Below, one piece after another: positions 48,365 through 59,721 of a DNA stretch of 64,000 bases. This stretch comes from Hydractinia symbiolongicarpus (lineage: Eukaryota; Cnidaria; Hydrozoa; Anthoathecata; Hydractiniidae): NCBI RefSeq assembly GCF_029227915.1, contig NC_079879.1:12772001-12836000 (forward strand), written 5' to 3'. The translations under genes and the position numbers were made by a program. Each line of letters starts with the position of its first letter. The stretch's first letter is position 1. The notes beneath the pieces were generated by a model that saw nothing but the letters and a program-made list of their open reading frames with translations, was not told where the DNA came from and did no database searches.

Positions 48365-48895
48365 AGGGCGATTTGCACAATTGTTTCGCCGCACGCGCAT
48401 ATCAAAGTGTTTAGTGATTGTATATTCATATGTTTTATAGTTCTTGGATAATATATACTTTTGAAAATGGCCTTCGCGACTTCGGCGCAGCGGCAAAAGG
48501 AAATGCGCTGCGAAATGTTTCTCAGTTACAGTCCTTTGACATTACTTAGATGATATATACCCCTAAGAATGGCCTTGGCGACTTCGGCGCAGCGGCGAAA
48601 GGTAATGTGCAGCGCAATCTTTCGCAGTTATAGTTCTTTGACCTATTGTAGTAATATATACCTCTGAAAATGGCCTACGCGACTTCGGCGCGGCGGAGAA
48701 AGGTAATGCGCTGCGCAATGTTTTGCAGACTAACCATAACCCCAACCCCAACCCCAAACCTTCGACGGTGCAGCGAAGTCGCGAAGCGAGATTAACAGTT
48801 ATGAAACTTTTACTGTTTGGTAAAAATACAAGTCATAACGCGCAGCGATGCGCAGCGGCGAAACATTTGTGTAAATCGCTGGCCCTATGATAATT
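48365..48895. mobile_element. MITE with GC-rich termini and internal 102-bp tandem repeat
   Basis: The left end (TAGGGCGATTTGCACAATTG, then TTTCGCCGC) and the complement of the right end (TAGGGCCAGCGATTTACACA, then TTTCGCCGC) form imperfect terminal inverted repeats. Inside, three units of about 102 bp carry ATGGCC..CGACTTCGGCGCAGCGG and a poly-purine linker. The ends look hAT-like, but I could not find a target-site duplication. There is no coding capacity. Confidence 0.65.
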
Positions 48896-49945
48896 TAGTA
48901 TGCTCGTCGTTATTATGTCTTCCTCACTGCAATGTTTTTTGTATTTAGGGACCAAGTATGATAAAGGCTTCAACTTACGGGGAACAGCAAAATGCATTAT
49001 TGTATTGTTCTTTTACATGCTGCTTTCTGGAAATTCAATGTCTCAGAAAAAAAAACTTGGCTAGATGGGAAGTGTTAAATAGTCCGACTTTTGTTTTTAT
49101 CTTTACTAGGAAATTTATCAGGTTATGTAAATACAAAACTACTAGCCGTAAATACAAAAATGGTCTTTTATTTATGAACATGTCCTATTCTTTACTTCGT
49201 GGTGTTTGAGAGGCCTCTTATTGCGTCACATAATTTTTGGCTCTGGAACTGAGTCGAAAGTCAAAGCAAAAAAAAGCAAGCAAAGCAGCACTGGCGGACT
49301 ATGTGAAATTATGATCATAATCATTCCTCTCATTGCAAATTTGTAACCCTCCTGTTATGTACAACTGTATCATTTTTCAACAAAGATTTCCTTAACAAAC
49401 TTTCACAGGTAGAAACCAAAGTTTCAAGCTAAAAGTTCTCCTAGAGCGTTAATTCGCAACAGTTTTTTTCGCTATCTTTCACGAAATTTTATATCTGCGA
49501 AAAGTAAAAATTTTATGAATTTTTTCATGCGCTAAAGTTTCTGCACTTCACGTTAACTTACTATATAATCACGTTTTTATAAATTTAATTTAATCATTCT
49601 ATCATTGGTCTATAAAACAAGCTTCAACAACAAAACAATAACAACTCCAATAAACTAAATTTACCGCTATTTAAATAGATCTTTCAAAACCTTCAGAATC
49701 GTCCAAATGATCTGAAGACGAGGACGTTTTCTTTGCCATGGTACATTCTTCAAAACGTCCCAACACTAACGTTTGCAATTAGCTCTTAAACACCTCACTG
49801 GTTTCTATTTATTTATGTCATTTCATTTCTGTTCTTGTTTTTTTTCTATCGCCTTTCATACTTTTCTTCCCTGTTTTCGTTTCTCACGTATAAGAAATTT
49901 CCGATTTATTTAAAAGGACCTTGAGACAATTATTTTTACGTGCAA
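48896..49945. other. Spacer without recognised genes
   Basis: AT-rich sequence. One minus-strand 22-codon ATG frame near 49667-49740 (MAKKTSSSSDHLDD...) has a good start context but no extension or partner exon. Words such as TTTCGCTATC and TTCACGAAATTTT near 49470-49550 belong to a dispersed CGCGAAA-type repeat. Confidence 0.4.
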
Positions 49946-49965
49946 TGTGCATACCTCATACACAT

Positions 49966-50412
49966 TTTTTTGTTTCACCTATTTTTTGTTTCACCTATTT
50001 TGTTTCAACTTCTTTTGTTTCAACTTTTTTTGTTTCACCTTTTTTTGTTTCAACTTTTTTTTTGTTTCAGCTTTTTTGTTTCAGCTTTTTTTGTTTCAGC
50101 TTTTTTTGTTTCACCTATTTTTTGTTTCACCTATTTTGTTTCAACTTCTTTTGTTTCAACTTTTTTTGTTTCACCTTTTTTTGTTTCAACTTTTTTTTTG
50201 TTTCAGCTTTTTTGTTTCAGCTTTTTTTGTTTCAGCTTTTTTTGTTTCAGCTTTTTTTGTTTCACCTATTTTTTGTTTCACCTATTTTGTTTCAACTTCT
50301 TTTGTTTCAACTTTTTTTGTTTCACCTTTTTTTGTTTCAGCTTTTTTGTTTCAGCTTTTTTTGTTTCTGCTTTTTTTGTTTTGCCTTTTTTTGTTTCAAC
50401 TTTTTTTGTTTA
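49966..50412 (+). repeat. T-rich minisatellite of TTTTGTTTCA(A/C/G) units
   Basis: About 33 units of 12-17 bp (TTTTTTTGTTTCAAC, ...TTTCACC, ...TTTCAGC) arranged in a higher-order pattern that repeats about three times (near 49970, 50107 and 50259). Unit composition keeps all three plus-strand frames open, giving Phe-rich translations that are not genes. Many units read poly-T then TTTCAG, a splice-acceptor look-alike. Confidence 0.95.
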
Positions 50413-52644
50413 ACGTCCCAGTTTTAGAGAAGAATTACGTCTATTATTTTTTCACAGTGACTGCGAAACTATTAGGATTATGGGTTTCAAAATCATTTTA
50501 AAGTGATTTGTTTGGGCAACACACAGAGGGGCTATTGTGAAATTCAGTGTGATGGTGACGGATGGACAAACGATACTTTTATTTCTGTTTATGATTCAAG
50601 TTGATAAGCTGTACTTAAAGATATTAAAACACGATAATCTAGCATCAAAACAATAAAAGCAATAATGGTCAGGAATATTAAAACTTTTAAATTCGGAGTT
50701 AATTATTCATCTATCAAGTTTATTTTTTTTGTTTCACAGTTTTATCGAAATTTACTTAATTTTGGTCACCGCCTTAAGTTAAGCAAATGTGTCAACCATA
50801 CTGTAACAGACTTGCAAACAATGGCATTTTAGGTTTTTGGAAGGTTCGTTCCCAATATAAAAACCTGAAAAGCCCTGGAGACGAGGTTAGTTGATGTGGA
50901 AAAACACGAGTTGTAAGGTACGTCTGGTAACAAGTAATTCTACAAAGAATAGACTGCTGAAATTTATTTGCTGCATAAGAAAAAGTTCATATAGTTGATA
51001 TAAATTCTGACCTATAAAGTAAAACATTGCCCAGAAACGTGGTCTATGAAACTGTCTATTTCAACAAAAAACACCATGTCAAGTTTAGGTATCCTCACAA
51101 ATTTTAGAGCCTATCCTGTCCAGTTGAACAATCTTATATTTGTAACACCACAACAAGTGGGTCGATAAAATAATTGTGCATGTTGAACAAAATGACAAAT
51201 TTGAAATAATCGCAAACACGTGCTGGGTTGGAGAGTAAAGGGTGTGGCTTCTTAATGACCGTTGGAATAATTAAATAGCTACACTTATTTAAGTTTGTCG
51301 CTTTCTTTCCACTATTTTGGTTTCTCCTTTGTTTACTTTCCTTGATTTATTTCCTCTTTTTTAAACTTTATGCTCAACGAATTAAAAAAAAAACATTTGC
51401 ACTATCAATATTCTGTCAGGTAATCGAATACTTCCACCTACCCCCACCCTCTCAACTCCCTACCCCCCAACAACCAAAACACTCCTACAATTTGCTAAAT
51501 TTAATCGTGAATTTTTAAATTTTGAATTTGGCGAATTCGTGCTGTGATAGTATTTCGGGTTCTTATATAATCCCCGAAGCCTCTACCACCCCTGGTTCGC
51601 CTTGGAGGTGAGTAAAAAAATTTAGCGACAAACTAAGGATAAAAAAAAGTAACAGTAGTTTCTTACCTGTTAATAATTTGCAGAAGTATCTTTTAGTTTC
51701 TTCAAAAACATTGAAACTTTAAACTCGTTTCTGCAAATATACGATGCTAGTTATATTACACAGCTCATTTGTTATTTATCCTTTCAAAATATATCGAGAA
51801 GAATATATATCTCTTTAATATTTCATGAATTATTTATAATGTATTTGTGTTATATTATTTATTAGTTAAATTTGAATCTTATGAATTAATTGCAATACCT
51901 TGTAGAAAAATAAAGATTGATCAATTTAGAAAGTTAAGAACCCCGCGCGGCCACCTGGAATCCAAAAAGTGGACAAAGCTCAAAGAATTACTTTTTTAAA
52001 CACACAATGCGGGTATAAGGTTGAAAACATTGTTGCGCGGAAATTTAACGTGTATGGAAACAAAAAGAATAATAAAGAAACACACCACAGTCTTTGCTTT
52101 TATTTGTGAAATTATATAGTTGTTCAAATCAAAATTTTAGCCATAAGGCTTCAAGCCGTTTAATATTCACATATTATTACTAACAATTTGTGACGAAATT
52201 GTATTACGTCATAAAAAATAATAGATCCAGCTCGATAGTTCCGTAATTCAAATTTTTTGCGCGAAAAAAGATTAAAAAAAACTGACATTCGTCGTCGTTT
52301 TAAAATGATTGCAACAGGATTTCACAGGTATCGTTTAAAACAATTGTTTTCATAAGAAAGCATTTGAGATTCTGAAATGAGACATTTTCTATGGCAGACG
52401 TAGTCCTGTGAGATATTGTAGAGAAACGTGGAGGAATTTATTAAGGAGGGTATGTCCATGGCAAATTTCAGACATATTAAATACTAAAAACGCGAAACAC
52501 GTAGCTAAGTTATAGTTTACGTTCTTTTAAATTTTGGTGCCGTTTACGTAACCAGGTGTCTTGAGTAACAAAATAAAAACCTCATTGTCCTTCGAAGTAG
52601 ATGGATATTAATTTATTCCTTTTTAGTGATTAGAAGTATTATCT
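50413..52644. other. Spacer without recognised genes
   Basis: AT-rich. It contains a copy of the dispersed CCCTGGxGACGAGGTT word near 50872. No exon-like or RNA-gene signal was recognised. Confidence 0.5.
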
Positions 52645-52857
52645 GTGGCTGCGTCGAGAAGAACACGTGGTTACGAGATTAAAACGGAATGGATACCAAT
52701 TAAAAAACGTTCCGAACTATCTACTTTCAAGCTCGTTTATCAAGTTATTATGACAACAGCGAACCTGCTTACCTTAAACTCGCTCAACGTCAGTCAAGAA
52801 GACAAGAAGAAGCAACTGAACAAAAGCAACATAATCCTAGATACAGCGGAGAGGTAA
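52645..52857 (+). mobile_element. Possible LINE reverse transcriptase scrap
   Basis: The open frame has no ATG at its start and reads TEWIPIKKRSELSTFKLVYQ, resembling the WLPI..RI.FK...L.YK stretch found near the C-terminus of many LINE reverse transcriptases. The rest (SLNVSQEDKKKQLNKS...) is unconvincing. Short and isolated. Confidence 0.4.
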
Positions 52858-53029
52858 ACGCTTTAATTTTTTGGCAGCAAAAACCCATTACGAACCCGAA
52901 CGAACGAATACGAAATAAGAAGGTCAAATTTTGCATCAAGATTATATTTATTTCTTGAAGCACTTTCTAGAATTCTTCAAGACAAGAAGTTTTTCTTTTT
53001 TTAAGTCTCGACTTTTTTTATTAGTTATT

Positions 53030-53049
53030 AGTTAGTAGTAGTAGTAGTG

Positions 53050-53083
<34 letters not shown>

Positions 53084-53095
53084 CAGCAGTAGTGT
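53030..53095. repeat. (TAG)n microsatellite
   Basis: Around 20 TAG/AGT triplets in a row with a few G and C interruptions (GTGG, GCAGCAG). Confidence 0.95.
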
Positions 53096-53456
53096 TTAAA
53101 TTATTTCTAATACATTTTCACTTTTATATCTCATATTCGTTTTGCTCTGTCACCCTGTGATAGCAACCGTTTTCAATATTCCTTTTACATCTCTCTTCCT
53201 TACTTGTGTCTGCACCGGATTTACTTGCGATTTACCAGCTATAAGTGGTCCAAAATGGATTTACTTATATAGAAATCTTAGAGAATCGCCATAGCTTTCA
53301 AATAAGTTTGTCAACAATAAAAACAAAGCGTGGTGAAAACGGTTGTAAAAGACAGGCACTTGTTACTGTCAAATCACCAAGAAATGAAGTATTCAAAGCT
53401 GCACGAGAAGAACTTCAAGGCAGTGCTTCCTTGATGGGTTATTGACGTGGCAAATT

Positions 53457-53635
53457 TTATTCTGAGATGGTTGGAAGTAACCGTGATGGTGGAAGTAAGC
53501 AGTGACGGTGGACAGTAACTCAATTGATGGTGAGAAGTAACCAGTGACGGTGGGCAGTAACTGAATTGATGGTGAGAAGTGACCAGTGGCGGTGGGCAGT
53601 AACTCAATTGATGGTGAGAAGTAACTTGGAACGAA
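53457..53635. repeat. Minisatellite, about 46-bp units
   Basis: Three to four units share AACTCAATTGATGGTGAGAA and CCAGTGACGGTGGGCAGT. They differ by a few substitutions. Open frames across the array are a by-product of the period. Confidence 0.9.
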
Positions 53636-53859
53636 GTTGTTACTCACTAATTCATTTAGTACTGTAACATTCCTAAAAAAACGAGAAGTCTTTTTTTGGC
53701 TGGTGAATCATATCTTTGATATTTAACTTGTAACTTTTTAGTTTTTTCTTTGTTCCATTCGTTCCATGTTTCTGACTGTCTCCACTCTTTGATCTGATAC
53801 GTGACAGAAGATTACTTAAGTCAGTTTTCTTATAATTTCGAGTAATTAATTAAGTTTTG

Positions 53860-53982
53860 CGGCAATATGATGTCTCATCTGTTACTTTCGAAGGGGGGAT
53901 CTGTTTAGCCCTCCCTCTCCCCCCTCCCTCATCTCTACCAGGTCTTCAATAACCTTAAAAAGCCCAGTCTGAATAGGGTTAA
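53860..53982. repeat. Solo right end of a TTAA-type MITE
   Basis: AAAAAGCCCAGTCTGAATAG, then GGTTAA, ends at 53982 and matches the complement of the TTAA MITE outer end (TTAACCCTATTCAG). A pyrimidine-rich CCCTCCCTC stretch lies just inside. No left partner was identified nearby. Confidence 0.5.
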
Positions 53983-54105
53983 GCCTGATTCACATGCACT
54001 TTTTTACAAAAGTAAAAAAAAAAGCACATGTCGAAAATGCTCCCAGGGCTTTATAAAATATACCCAAAGTCAAGCTAAAGAGCTATTTACAGAAAGGCAT
54101 AGGGT

Positions 54106-54750
54106 GTGGTCAAGGTTAACCTAAATTTAGTCATCAAATTAGTTTTGTTATTTATTTTTTTTACTAAAAATAGTGAACTGAAAATAAACTTTTTCATTCC
54201 ATTTTGCTTTTACTTTTACTTTCATTCCCATTTTACCTTAACTGATAACGAGGTTGTTCTTTTAAAAACGAGGCAAGTGATGACTAATAATTTAAGAAGT
54301 GTCAGCTGCTATTAATAATCAAATATATCAATTTATTTCGCGTTTGTATAGGACATAAAAATCACGAGTTTATTGTTACAAAGTGTTGTAAAAACTACAT
54401 TTGCGCAATTTATTGATATTTTTAGTGATGTGACGTAAGAGAGGACATGTCATGTTTTTACATGGGTTTATACAAGCCTTCTGACACGTTTGGTTGACAT
54501 ACTTACAACCCTCCTTCGTAGTTTACAAATTCGCCTTGACTTGAATATCAATGTTGACATGTTAACAAAGAATGTTAAGGATGTGTTTTTGTAGAAAGTT
54601 GATAAATATAAAAAAATTACAAGCAAACATTAATAAATAATAATTTTTTGTTAGAGAAGATAAAAACTAACCTAAGATTAAAATAAACTTTTTTTTTTTT
54701 ATATAAAATCAACCGTTGTATAGGCAGCTAGTATTTAAATAGTAAACAAC
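54106..54750. other. Spacer without recognised genes
   Basis: AT-rich. Only short low-complexity frames were seen. Confidence 0.5.
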
Positions 54751-54969
54751 TTTGTACCCAGGATTTGGGAACGAGGTTGAATAGTGCAGTTTGTCAGGTT
54801 CATTATATAAACCGTGCCGCGCCCAGTCCAACTCACAAATTTTTATCATGCATCGGCTCGTCTCGGCTTTGTTTGGCACGGTGCGACACACCATTTTAAA
54901 CTGATATAAAGGAAAATTTTTAAAACGGTAGCTGTCTTTAACAAAAATTTTTGCTAAATAAACTGTTTA

Positions 54970-55070
54970 CAGCGCTATGCGCACCAACCTCGATCCCAGG
55001 GCCTGTACCGTTTTTATTCCCATATAAAAAAAATGCTACAGGCCCTGGAATCGAGGTTGTATGCGCACGC
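54970..55070. repeat. Imperfect inverted repeat carrying the dispersed CCTGGGAxCGAGGTTG word
   Basis: TGCGCACCAACCTCGATCCC with AGGGCCTGTA is followed, after a loop of about 25 bases, by TACAGGCCCTGGAATCGAGG with TTGTATGCGCA, its near-complement. A related word occurs near 54766. Confidence 0.7.
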
Positions 55071-55383
55071 TTCAGCATGGTTCGACTCGTATTCAGTTTT
55101 ATACAGCTGAGCCAAGCCGCCCTCTATTTCTGTCAACAGGTGGCATAAAAACAATAACAACATGACACAGCTCCTCCGCCATTTTAATACGAACAGCTTC
55201 TTTCTCCTGTTTGTCACAGACTCGCCGCCTCCGCCAAATAATAATTTTTCGTAGAATTGTTTTACATTCATTTTATGCATTACTTATAGGTTTTTTAAAC
55301 ATATTTATTTGTTTATGGGTTTTAATCTTTTAGTAAATGTCTTAAATTTATTTTTCAAATTTGTCATATATTCAATCTTTCTA

Positions 55384-55447
55384 TTTTTTGTGATGACGTC
55401 ATCGCTGACGAAATGACTTTTGTCAGCGATGACGTCATCACAAAAAA
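55384..55447. repeat. Perfect palindromic hairpin with two CRE (TGACGTCA) sites
   Basis: Bases 55384-55409 pair exactly with 55422-55447 (26-bp arms, 12-nt loop). Each arm contains GATGACGTCATC, which includes the palindromic CREB/ATF recognition word. The surrounding sequence has no coding signal; the hairpin is probably MITE-derived. Confidence 0.9.
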
Positions 55448-55865
55448 ATCGTTCAATTTTTTTTACCCCAATGATGTTCCAATGACTTTGTCGACATGTG
55501 TACTAAGTTTTAATACAATAACATGTTTCCTTCATCGTTTTTGGAGGGAGGTTTTTTTTTAGCCCTCCCCCGGCTTCTCAGAGCCCCCAAAATAGCCCGA
55601 GTTGCAGTGCAGCATTTTTTTTTCATGAAATTAAATTAATTTGATTTTGTGCAACAATTCCCCGCTACAGTGCCATTTTGTTTAACACTATGTAAAAAAT
55701 GTTAAAAACGGTTAAGCGTTTCATTAGCAAAAAAAAAGAACCTCTGGAAATGGTTAAAGGGGTTACAAAACGATTTAATAAGCTCACTTCTCGCAATTTC
55801 CAAAAAATGGCGTGTAATTAACGGACCACTCAAAAGGTCAAGTTGCAAGAAATTATACTAGTCGG

Positions 55866-56041
55866 TGGCCCGTGAAAAATCCACGAGTTCGCTGGTTCTT
55901 TTTATACCGTATTGCGTGCGTCCTGCTACTTGCGGAACCATTTTGCGTGACAACAGAGGTATACGGTTGTAGACTAGTTGTCAACCCGTGGAAAAATCCA
56001 CAGGGTCGCCCGTCTCCTATTTTTATCGCATTTCGTGTGTC
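55866..56041. repeat. Direct repeat pair with CCCGTGxAAAAATCCAC
   Basis: Two diverged units of about 57 bp (55866-55922 and 55984-56041) share CCCGTG.AAAAATCCAC and a T-rich centre, then GTATTGCGTGCGTCC / GCATTTCGTGTGTCC. The second unit leads into AGACAGACAAACAGACAAAC. It looks like part of an interspersed repeat. Confidence 0.7.
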
Positions 56042-56423
56042 CGTAAAAGACAGACAAACAGACAAACGACGGTTATCATTTTAGAGATAGACGTGTGGGC
56101 CACCTGTTTATGAATAAATAATTTTTTTGACGAATTTCCAAGTTTTTTATTTATATTTTTAAAAAAAAGTTTTCTTTTAGTATTCTTTTTGGCGGTAATA
56201 TAAGCTACGGCCTGTAAAATATATCAAATATGAGTAAATTAAAAGTTTGTTTTAACAAGGGAACAGAGACAACTCGACAAGCTGTATTTGTTAACAAATG
56301 CTATGTTATTAGCTTTAGGAAAGCAATTAATGACTTTAAAAAGATTTTAAAGTCATTGTTGTTGCTTAGACTGGCTTTATGTACAATAAAAGTATATGTT
56401 TGATATAGCTTGTTTGTTAGCTA

Positions 56424-56933
56424 CAGTACACGTCCGTTAATTCGAACACGCTAGCGCTGAATTATTTGTTCGAATTAACGAATGCTCAGATTATCGGAAG
56501 TTCAGAAAAAACAAGAATTTTTATAAACGTTTAAAGGTTTTATGCTAATATAGATTTTTTTTCAACTTTACTACAACTTTTTATAAAAATCTTTTAACGT
56601 TGTTTGCTTCGAGATGGGCAAGTCTCCAAATTCCTTGTAAACTTCATTTTATTGGAAATGTCAATTTAATCGATAAATTGAAAGAAATATGCCACCATTG
56701 ATGCAATAAAAATAAAAAAGAAAGAAAACATTTTTTATTTCCCCATAAGATTTTATTTACACAAAAAGGTCGAATTAACGAGCATTGTAGCCTTGGGAGT
56801 AAAAAATTGTTCGAATTATCGAAATGTTCGAATTAGCGGAGTTCGAATTAAGCAGCTCAAAATATAAGACTTTATTAAACCAAACTCAAGGGACTTAGCA
56901 ATTTTTTCGAAATAACGGAAAGTTCGCTGTCTG
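56424..56933. mobile_element. Tigger-like MITE, diverged
   Basis: The left end CAGTACACGTCCGTTAATTC follows a TA. The right end complement contains CTTTCCGTTATTTCGAA. Internal GTTCGAATTA words repeat as in the 31645 element. The interior has no recognisable transposase. Ends are approximate. Confidence 0.65.
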
Positions 56934-56936
56934 TTT

Positions 56937-57135
56937 TTATTTTATTAGAAAGTTTGAGTTAAAAACAAAGTAAGTAATTATGTCGAATAATTTATGGATA
57001 TCCAAATATGTAACTTTTCTGTCATTTTCAGTTATATTTGAATGGCCAATATGATATTTAGGATGATTTAGGATGTTGTTACTCTCTTCAGTAATCATGA
57101 GCTTTTCCACCGCCATTAGCTCTGCTTTTGTGTAA
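56937..57135 (-). other. Protein-like open segment of unknown origin
   Basis: On the minus strand, after a GTCTTTAG acceptor-like site, the frame reads AYTKAELMAVEKLMITEESN, then NILNHPKYHIGHSNITENDR. The composition is more protein-like than chance frames here, but there is no clear donor, partner exon or family. It could be an exon relic. Confidence 0.25.
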
Positions 57136-58728
57136 GCCACTAAAGACGAAAATCAACACCGTTTCGTAGTCCTTTAAACACGAATCAGGTCGATGCCAAA
57201 TGTTCTGTCTGTTAAATTGATTATCTTATATATTGGCATAAGTAAACATGCTACCGGTTTTTTGAGTAAGAACGTTGAAGCTTTTGTCAAAAATATATGT
57301 TCTTATTTTAACAAAAAATAAGAATATACACTCAGCCTTTCTTTCTTCATAAATTAAAACCGAATCACCGCTGGATGATATTGGCGACCATTTTTGTGAT
57401 GAAAAGTAGAAACCAATTTAACCTTTTCTCATGACAAAAAACGCGATCAATCAAATTCGAGTATTGATGGACGATCGTCGTAAAAATCGTCCCGTGGAGA
57501 TTCGCCTTAATAAAAAAAAAAAAAAAAAAAAAAATACGAGAATGGAATTACTAAAAAATAATTCTTAGCACACAGTTTCTTTTTTATGTACGATGTAACA
57601 ATTTATTTAAAAAAATAATATCGCAACTTTTTCAGAAGCGCACAAAAAATTCAAAGCTGAAAAAGTGTAAAAGTAAGCACGTTGATGGTTAGTTTGTTCA
57701 CTTTGCATTCGCGCGCTTTTTTTCTTTCCTTGTGGTAACTATTCGCGGTATTTTGGTATGGATAAACTTCCTGTTGTCTCCTTTTTACATTGTAAGCGTC
57801 TTTAGATAAGCATATGCTGGTTTTTTATGATCTCATTGTATTTTAGTTGGATAACGAAAAAAATTCACGCTCTTTTCATGTTATTTTATGATGGAAACCA
57901 ACCAGAACAACTACAAAATTCTCCATCGTATAAACAGATTATTTTAAATCGTTATAGAGCCTGGTTTCTACGAATGTTTGGAAACCTATAGATAATGTGA
58001 TATATGTCAAAATTTAAATTGGCGAAAGTTGTTTTCGTTTAAAGACACACTTCATTTTTATTGATTTTATTCATATTTTCGTTACCATTCACAATTTAGC
58101 AACCTTTGTCTGTCTATTTGTCAAGCTAATCAAACATCATGTATTGTTTTCTAACTTTTATCAAGAATTTTAAAAAAAATTTATTGTTATTATTATAGTT
58201 ACAGCTCGTTGATAATATTGTTTTGATAAACGATCAAGCATGTACGGGGGAGTGTTTAGTTTATTCGCAATTTATCATTTTTCCGTCGTCCTCCCAATAA
58301 TTAAGTATACTTGAGAGTTTTATAAAACGTCGCGTTGAATAATTACTCCAGCGTTGTTTGCGAAAGTAAAAGATGTTATTTGAGTTATTATATGAATTGT
58401 TTTTTTTTAGCCGAAAATACTGTTAAAAGAAGAATAGAACGAATAAGTATAGTTCTATATAATAATACAAAAAAGTTTTTTGTTGTAAAAGTTTTGCATA
58501 GATGAGAAGAAAGTTATGAAAAAAAAGACAGTATGGGCTGGAATATTTTTTAAAGGGCGGTTTTAATTTAATTATATTTATATAGGGAGAAATGTTTAAT
58601 AAACTTTGATATTTTATGCTTTAGAACACAACGAACGTCGATCAAGAATACACAGATATTAACAAATGTTTAGTCAAAATATCAACAAAAAATTAAAAAC
58701 GTAGTAATAACATTTCAAACATTATAAA
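57136..58728. other. Upstream region of the second GT31 gene
   Basis: AT-rich, with a poly-A run of about 23 bases near 57511-57533. No exon was recognised. It presumably holds the promoter and 5' UTR of the GT31 gene at 58729. Confidence 0.5.
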
Positions 58729-59721
58729 ATGGGTTTTAAAAGGATCGATCGTTTTATAATAATAATACTGCTATTTTTCTTATTTTTCCTCGTGTATCTG
58801 CTTATTATGAACGATAAAGAAGATTCGCGAGTAGAATTGGACGACTCGATAGTGTTTATGAAACCAAACTTGTCGTATTTGAATTTGTCTTTCCACGCTT
58901 CGAGATTAATATCGAATTTCAACTGTAGCAGAGAACATTTACGGTTATTAATTGTCGTTACGAGTAACGTATCTAGCGTTTACAGGCGAAACACAATCCG
59001 TATGACTTGGGGTAGAAGTTTGAAACAGCACCAAACAAACGAATTTAAAATATATTTTGTTGTTGGGAAAATCAACGACCAAGACACCATGAGTAAACTA
59101 GATAAAGAATCAAAACAGCATAACGATATAATTATCGGTGATTACACCGAACATTTTTATAACCTTTCCTACAAGTTTGAAACAATTTTCGAATGGGCGT
59201 ATAAGTACTGTTCCTATGACTACCTGCTGAAAACAGACGACGACGTATTTGTGAATCTGCCGTTAGTGATGGATTTACTTGGTCACGCGAAAACACCGAA
59301 AAACAAAGTCTACTTAGGATTGAGACACCACCACCCACGTGTTGCCCGAAGCGGGAAATATAGCGTTACATACGAAGAATATGCAGCCAAAACGTACCCA
59401 GACTACTGCGGCGGTGGCGCCGTCATATTTTCTAACGATGTTGTTAAAAATGTGATTCCGTATTTTCAGAAGTCGCCTTTTAAACTAGATGATGTTTATG
59501 TGGGAATGTTAGTTTATAATTCAGGGTGCGAACCGATCTTAAACGAATGTTTCGACTTGTTGGACGAAAGTTGCAGTTTTAAAAATAATAGCTTAGCTAC
59601 GCATTCGACGTTACACACGAGAAATAGGAATTGTATCTTAAAATTATATTATAGTATGCTGGCTAACAGTGTTGATAATTTATTTGCAAGGACTCATTAT
59701 ATTGACGCGAAACTTTCTTAG
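58729..59721 (+). CDS. GT31 beta-1,3-glycosyltransferase, second intronless paralogue
   Basis: Complete 330-aa single-exon frame from ATG. A type II membrane anchor lies at about residues 8-27 (a run of I/L/F), then a short stem. GT31 motifs: NTIRMTWG, GDYTEHFYNLSYKF, KTDDDVFVN (DxD written DDD), YPDYCGGGAVIFSNDVV and LDDVYVGM. It matches the 43143 gene along its whole length, including IVVTSNVSS, FEWAYKYC, KNNSLATHS and the C-terminal LKLYYSMLA...RTHYIDA. The two genes are in opposite orientation about 14.6 kb apart. Conserved-site N-glycosylation sequons (NLS, NVS, NNS) fit a Golgi lumenal domain. Substrate unknown. Confidence 0.93.
   Translation: MGFKRIDRFIIIILLFFLFFLVYLLIMNDKEDSRVELDDSIVFMKPNLSYLNLSFHASRLISNFNCSREHLRLLIVVTSNVSSVYRRNTIRMTWGRSLKQHQTNEFKIYFVVGKINDQDTMSKLDKESKQHNDIIIGDYTEHFYNLSYKFETIFEWAYKYCSYDYLLKTDDDVFVNLPLVMDLLGHAKTPKNKVYLGLRHHHPRVARSGKYSVTYEEYAAKTYPDYCGGGAVIFSNDVVKNVIPYFQKSPFKLDDVYVGMLVYNSGCEPILNECFDLLDESCSFKNNSLATHSTLHTRNRNCILKLYYSMLANSVDNLFARTHYIDAKLS

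Noticed and set aside
49667-49740. Short ATG frame MAKKTSSSSDHLDDSEGFE on the minus strand with CCATGG context
   Set aside because: Only 22 codons, with no convincing donor or partner exon; kept as a note only.
49921-50501. Three overlapping plus-strand frames of 157-184 codons rich in Phe, Val and Ser
   Set aside because: They are translations of the T-rich minisatellite; all three frames stay open only because the unit lacks stops.
53374-53647. Two minus-strand frames rich in Pro, Ser, Tyr (YCPPSLVTSHHQ-like repeats)
   Set aside because: They follow the 46-bp minisatellite period and are not independent coding evidence.
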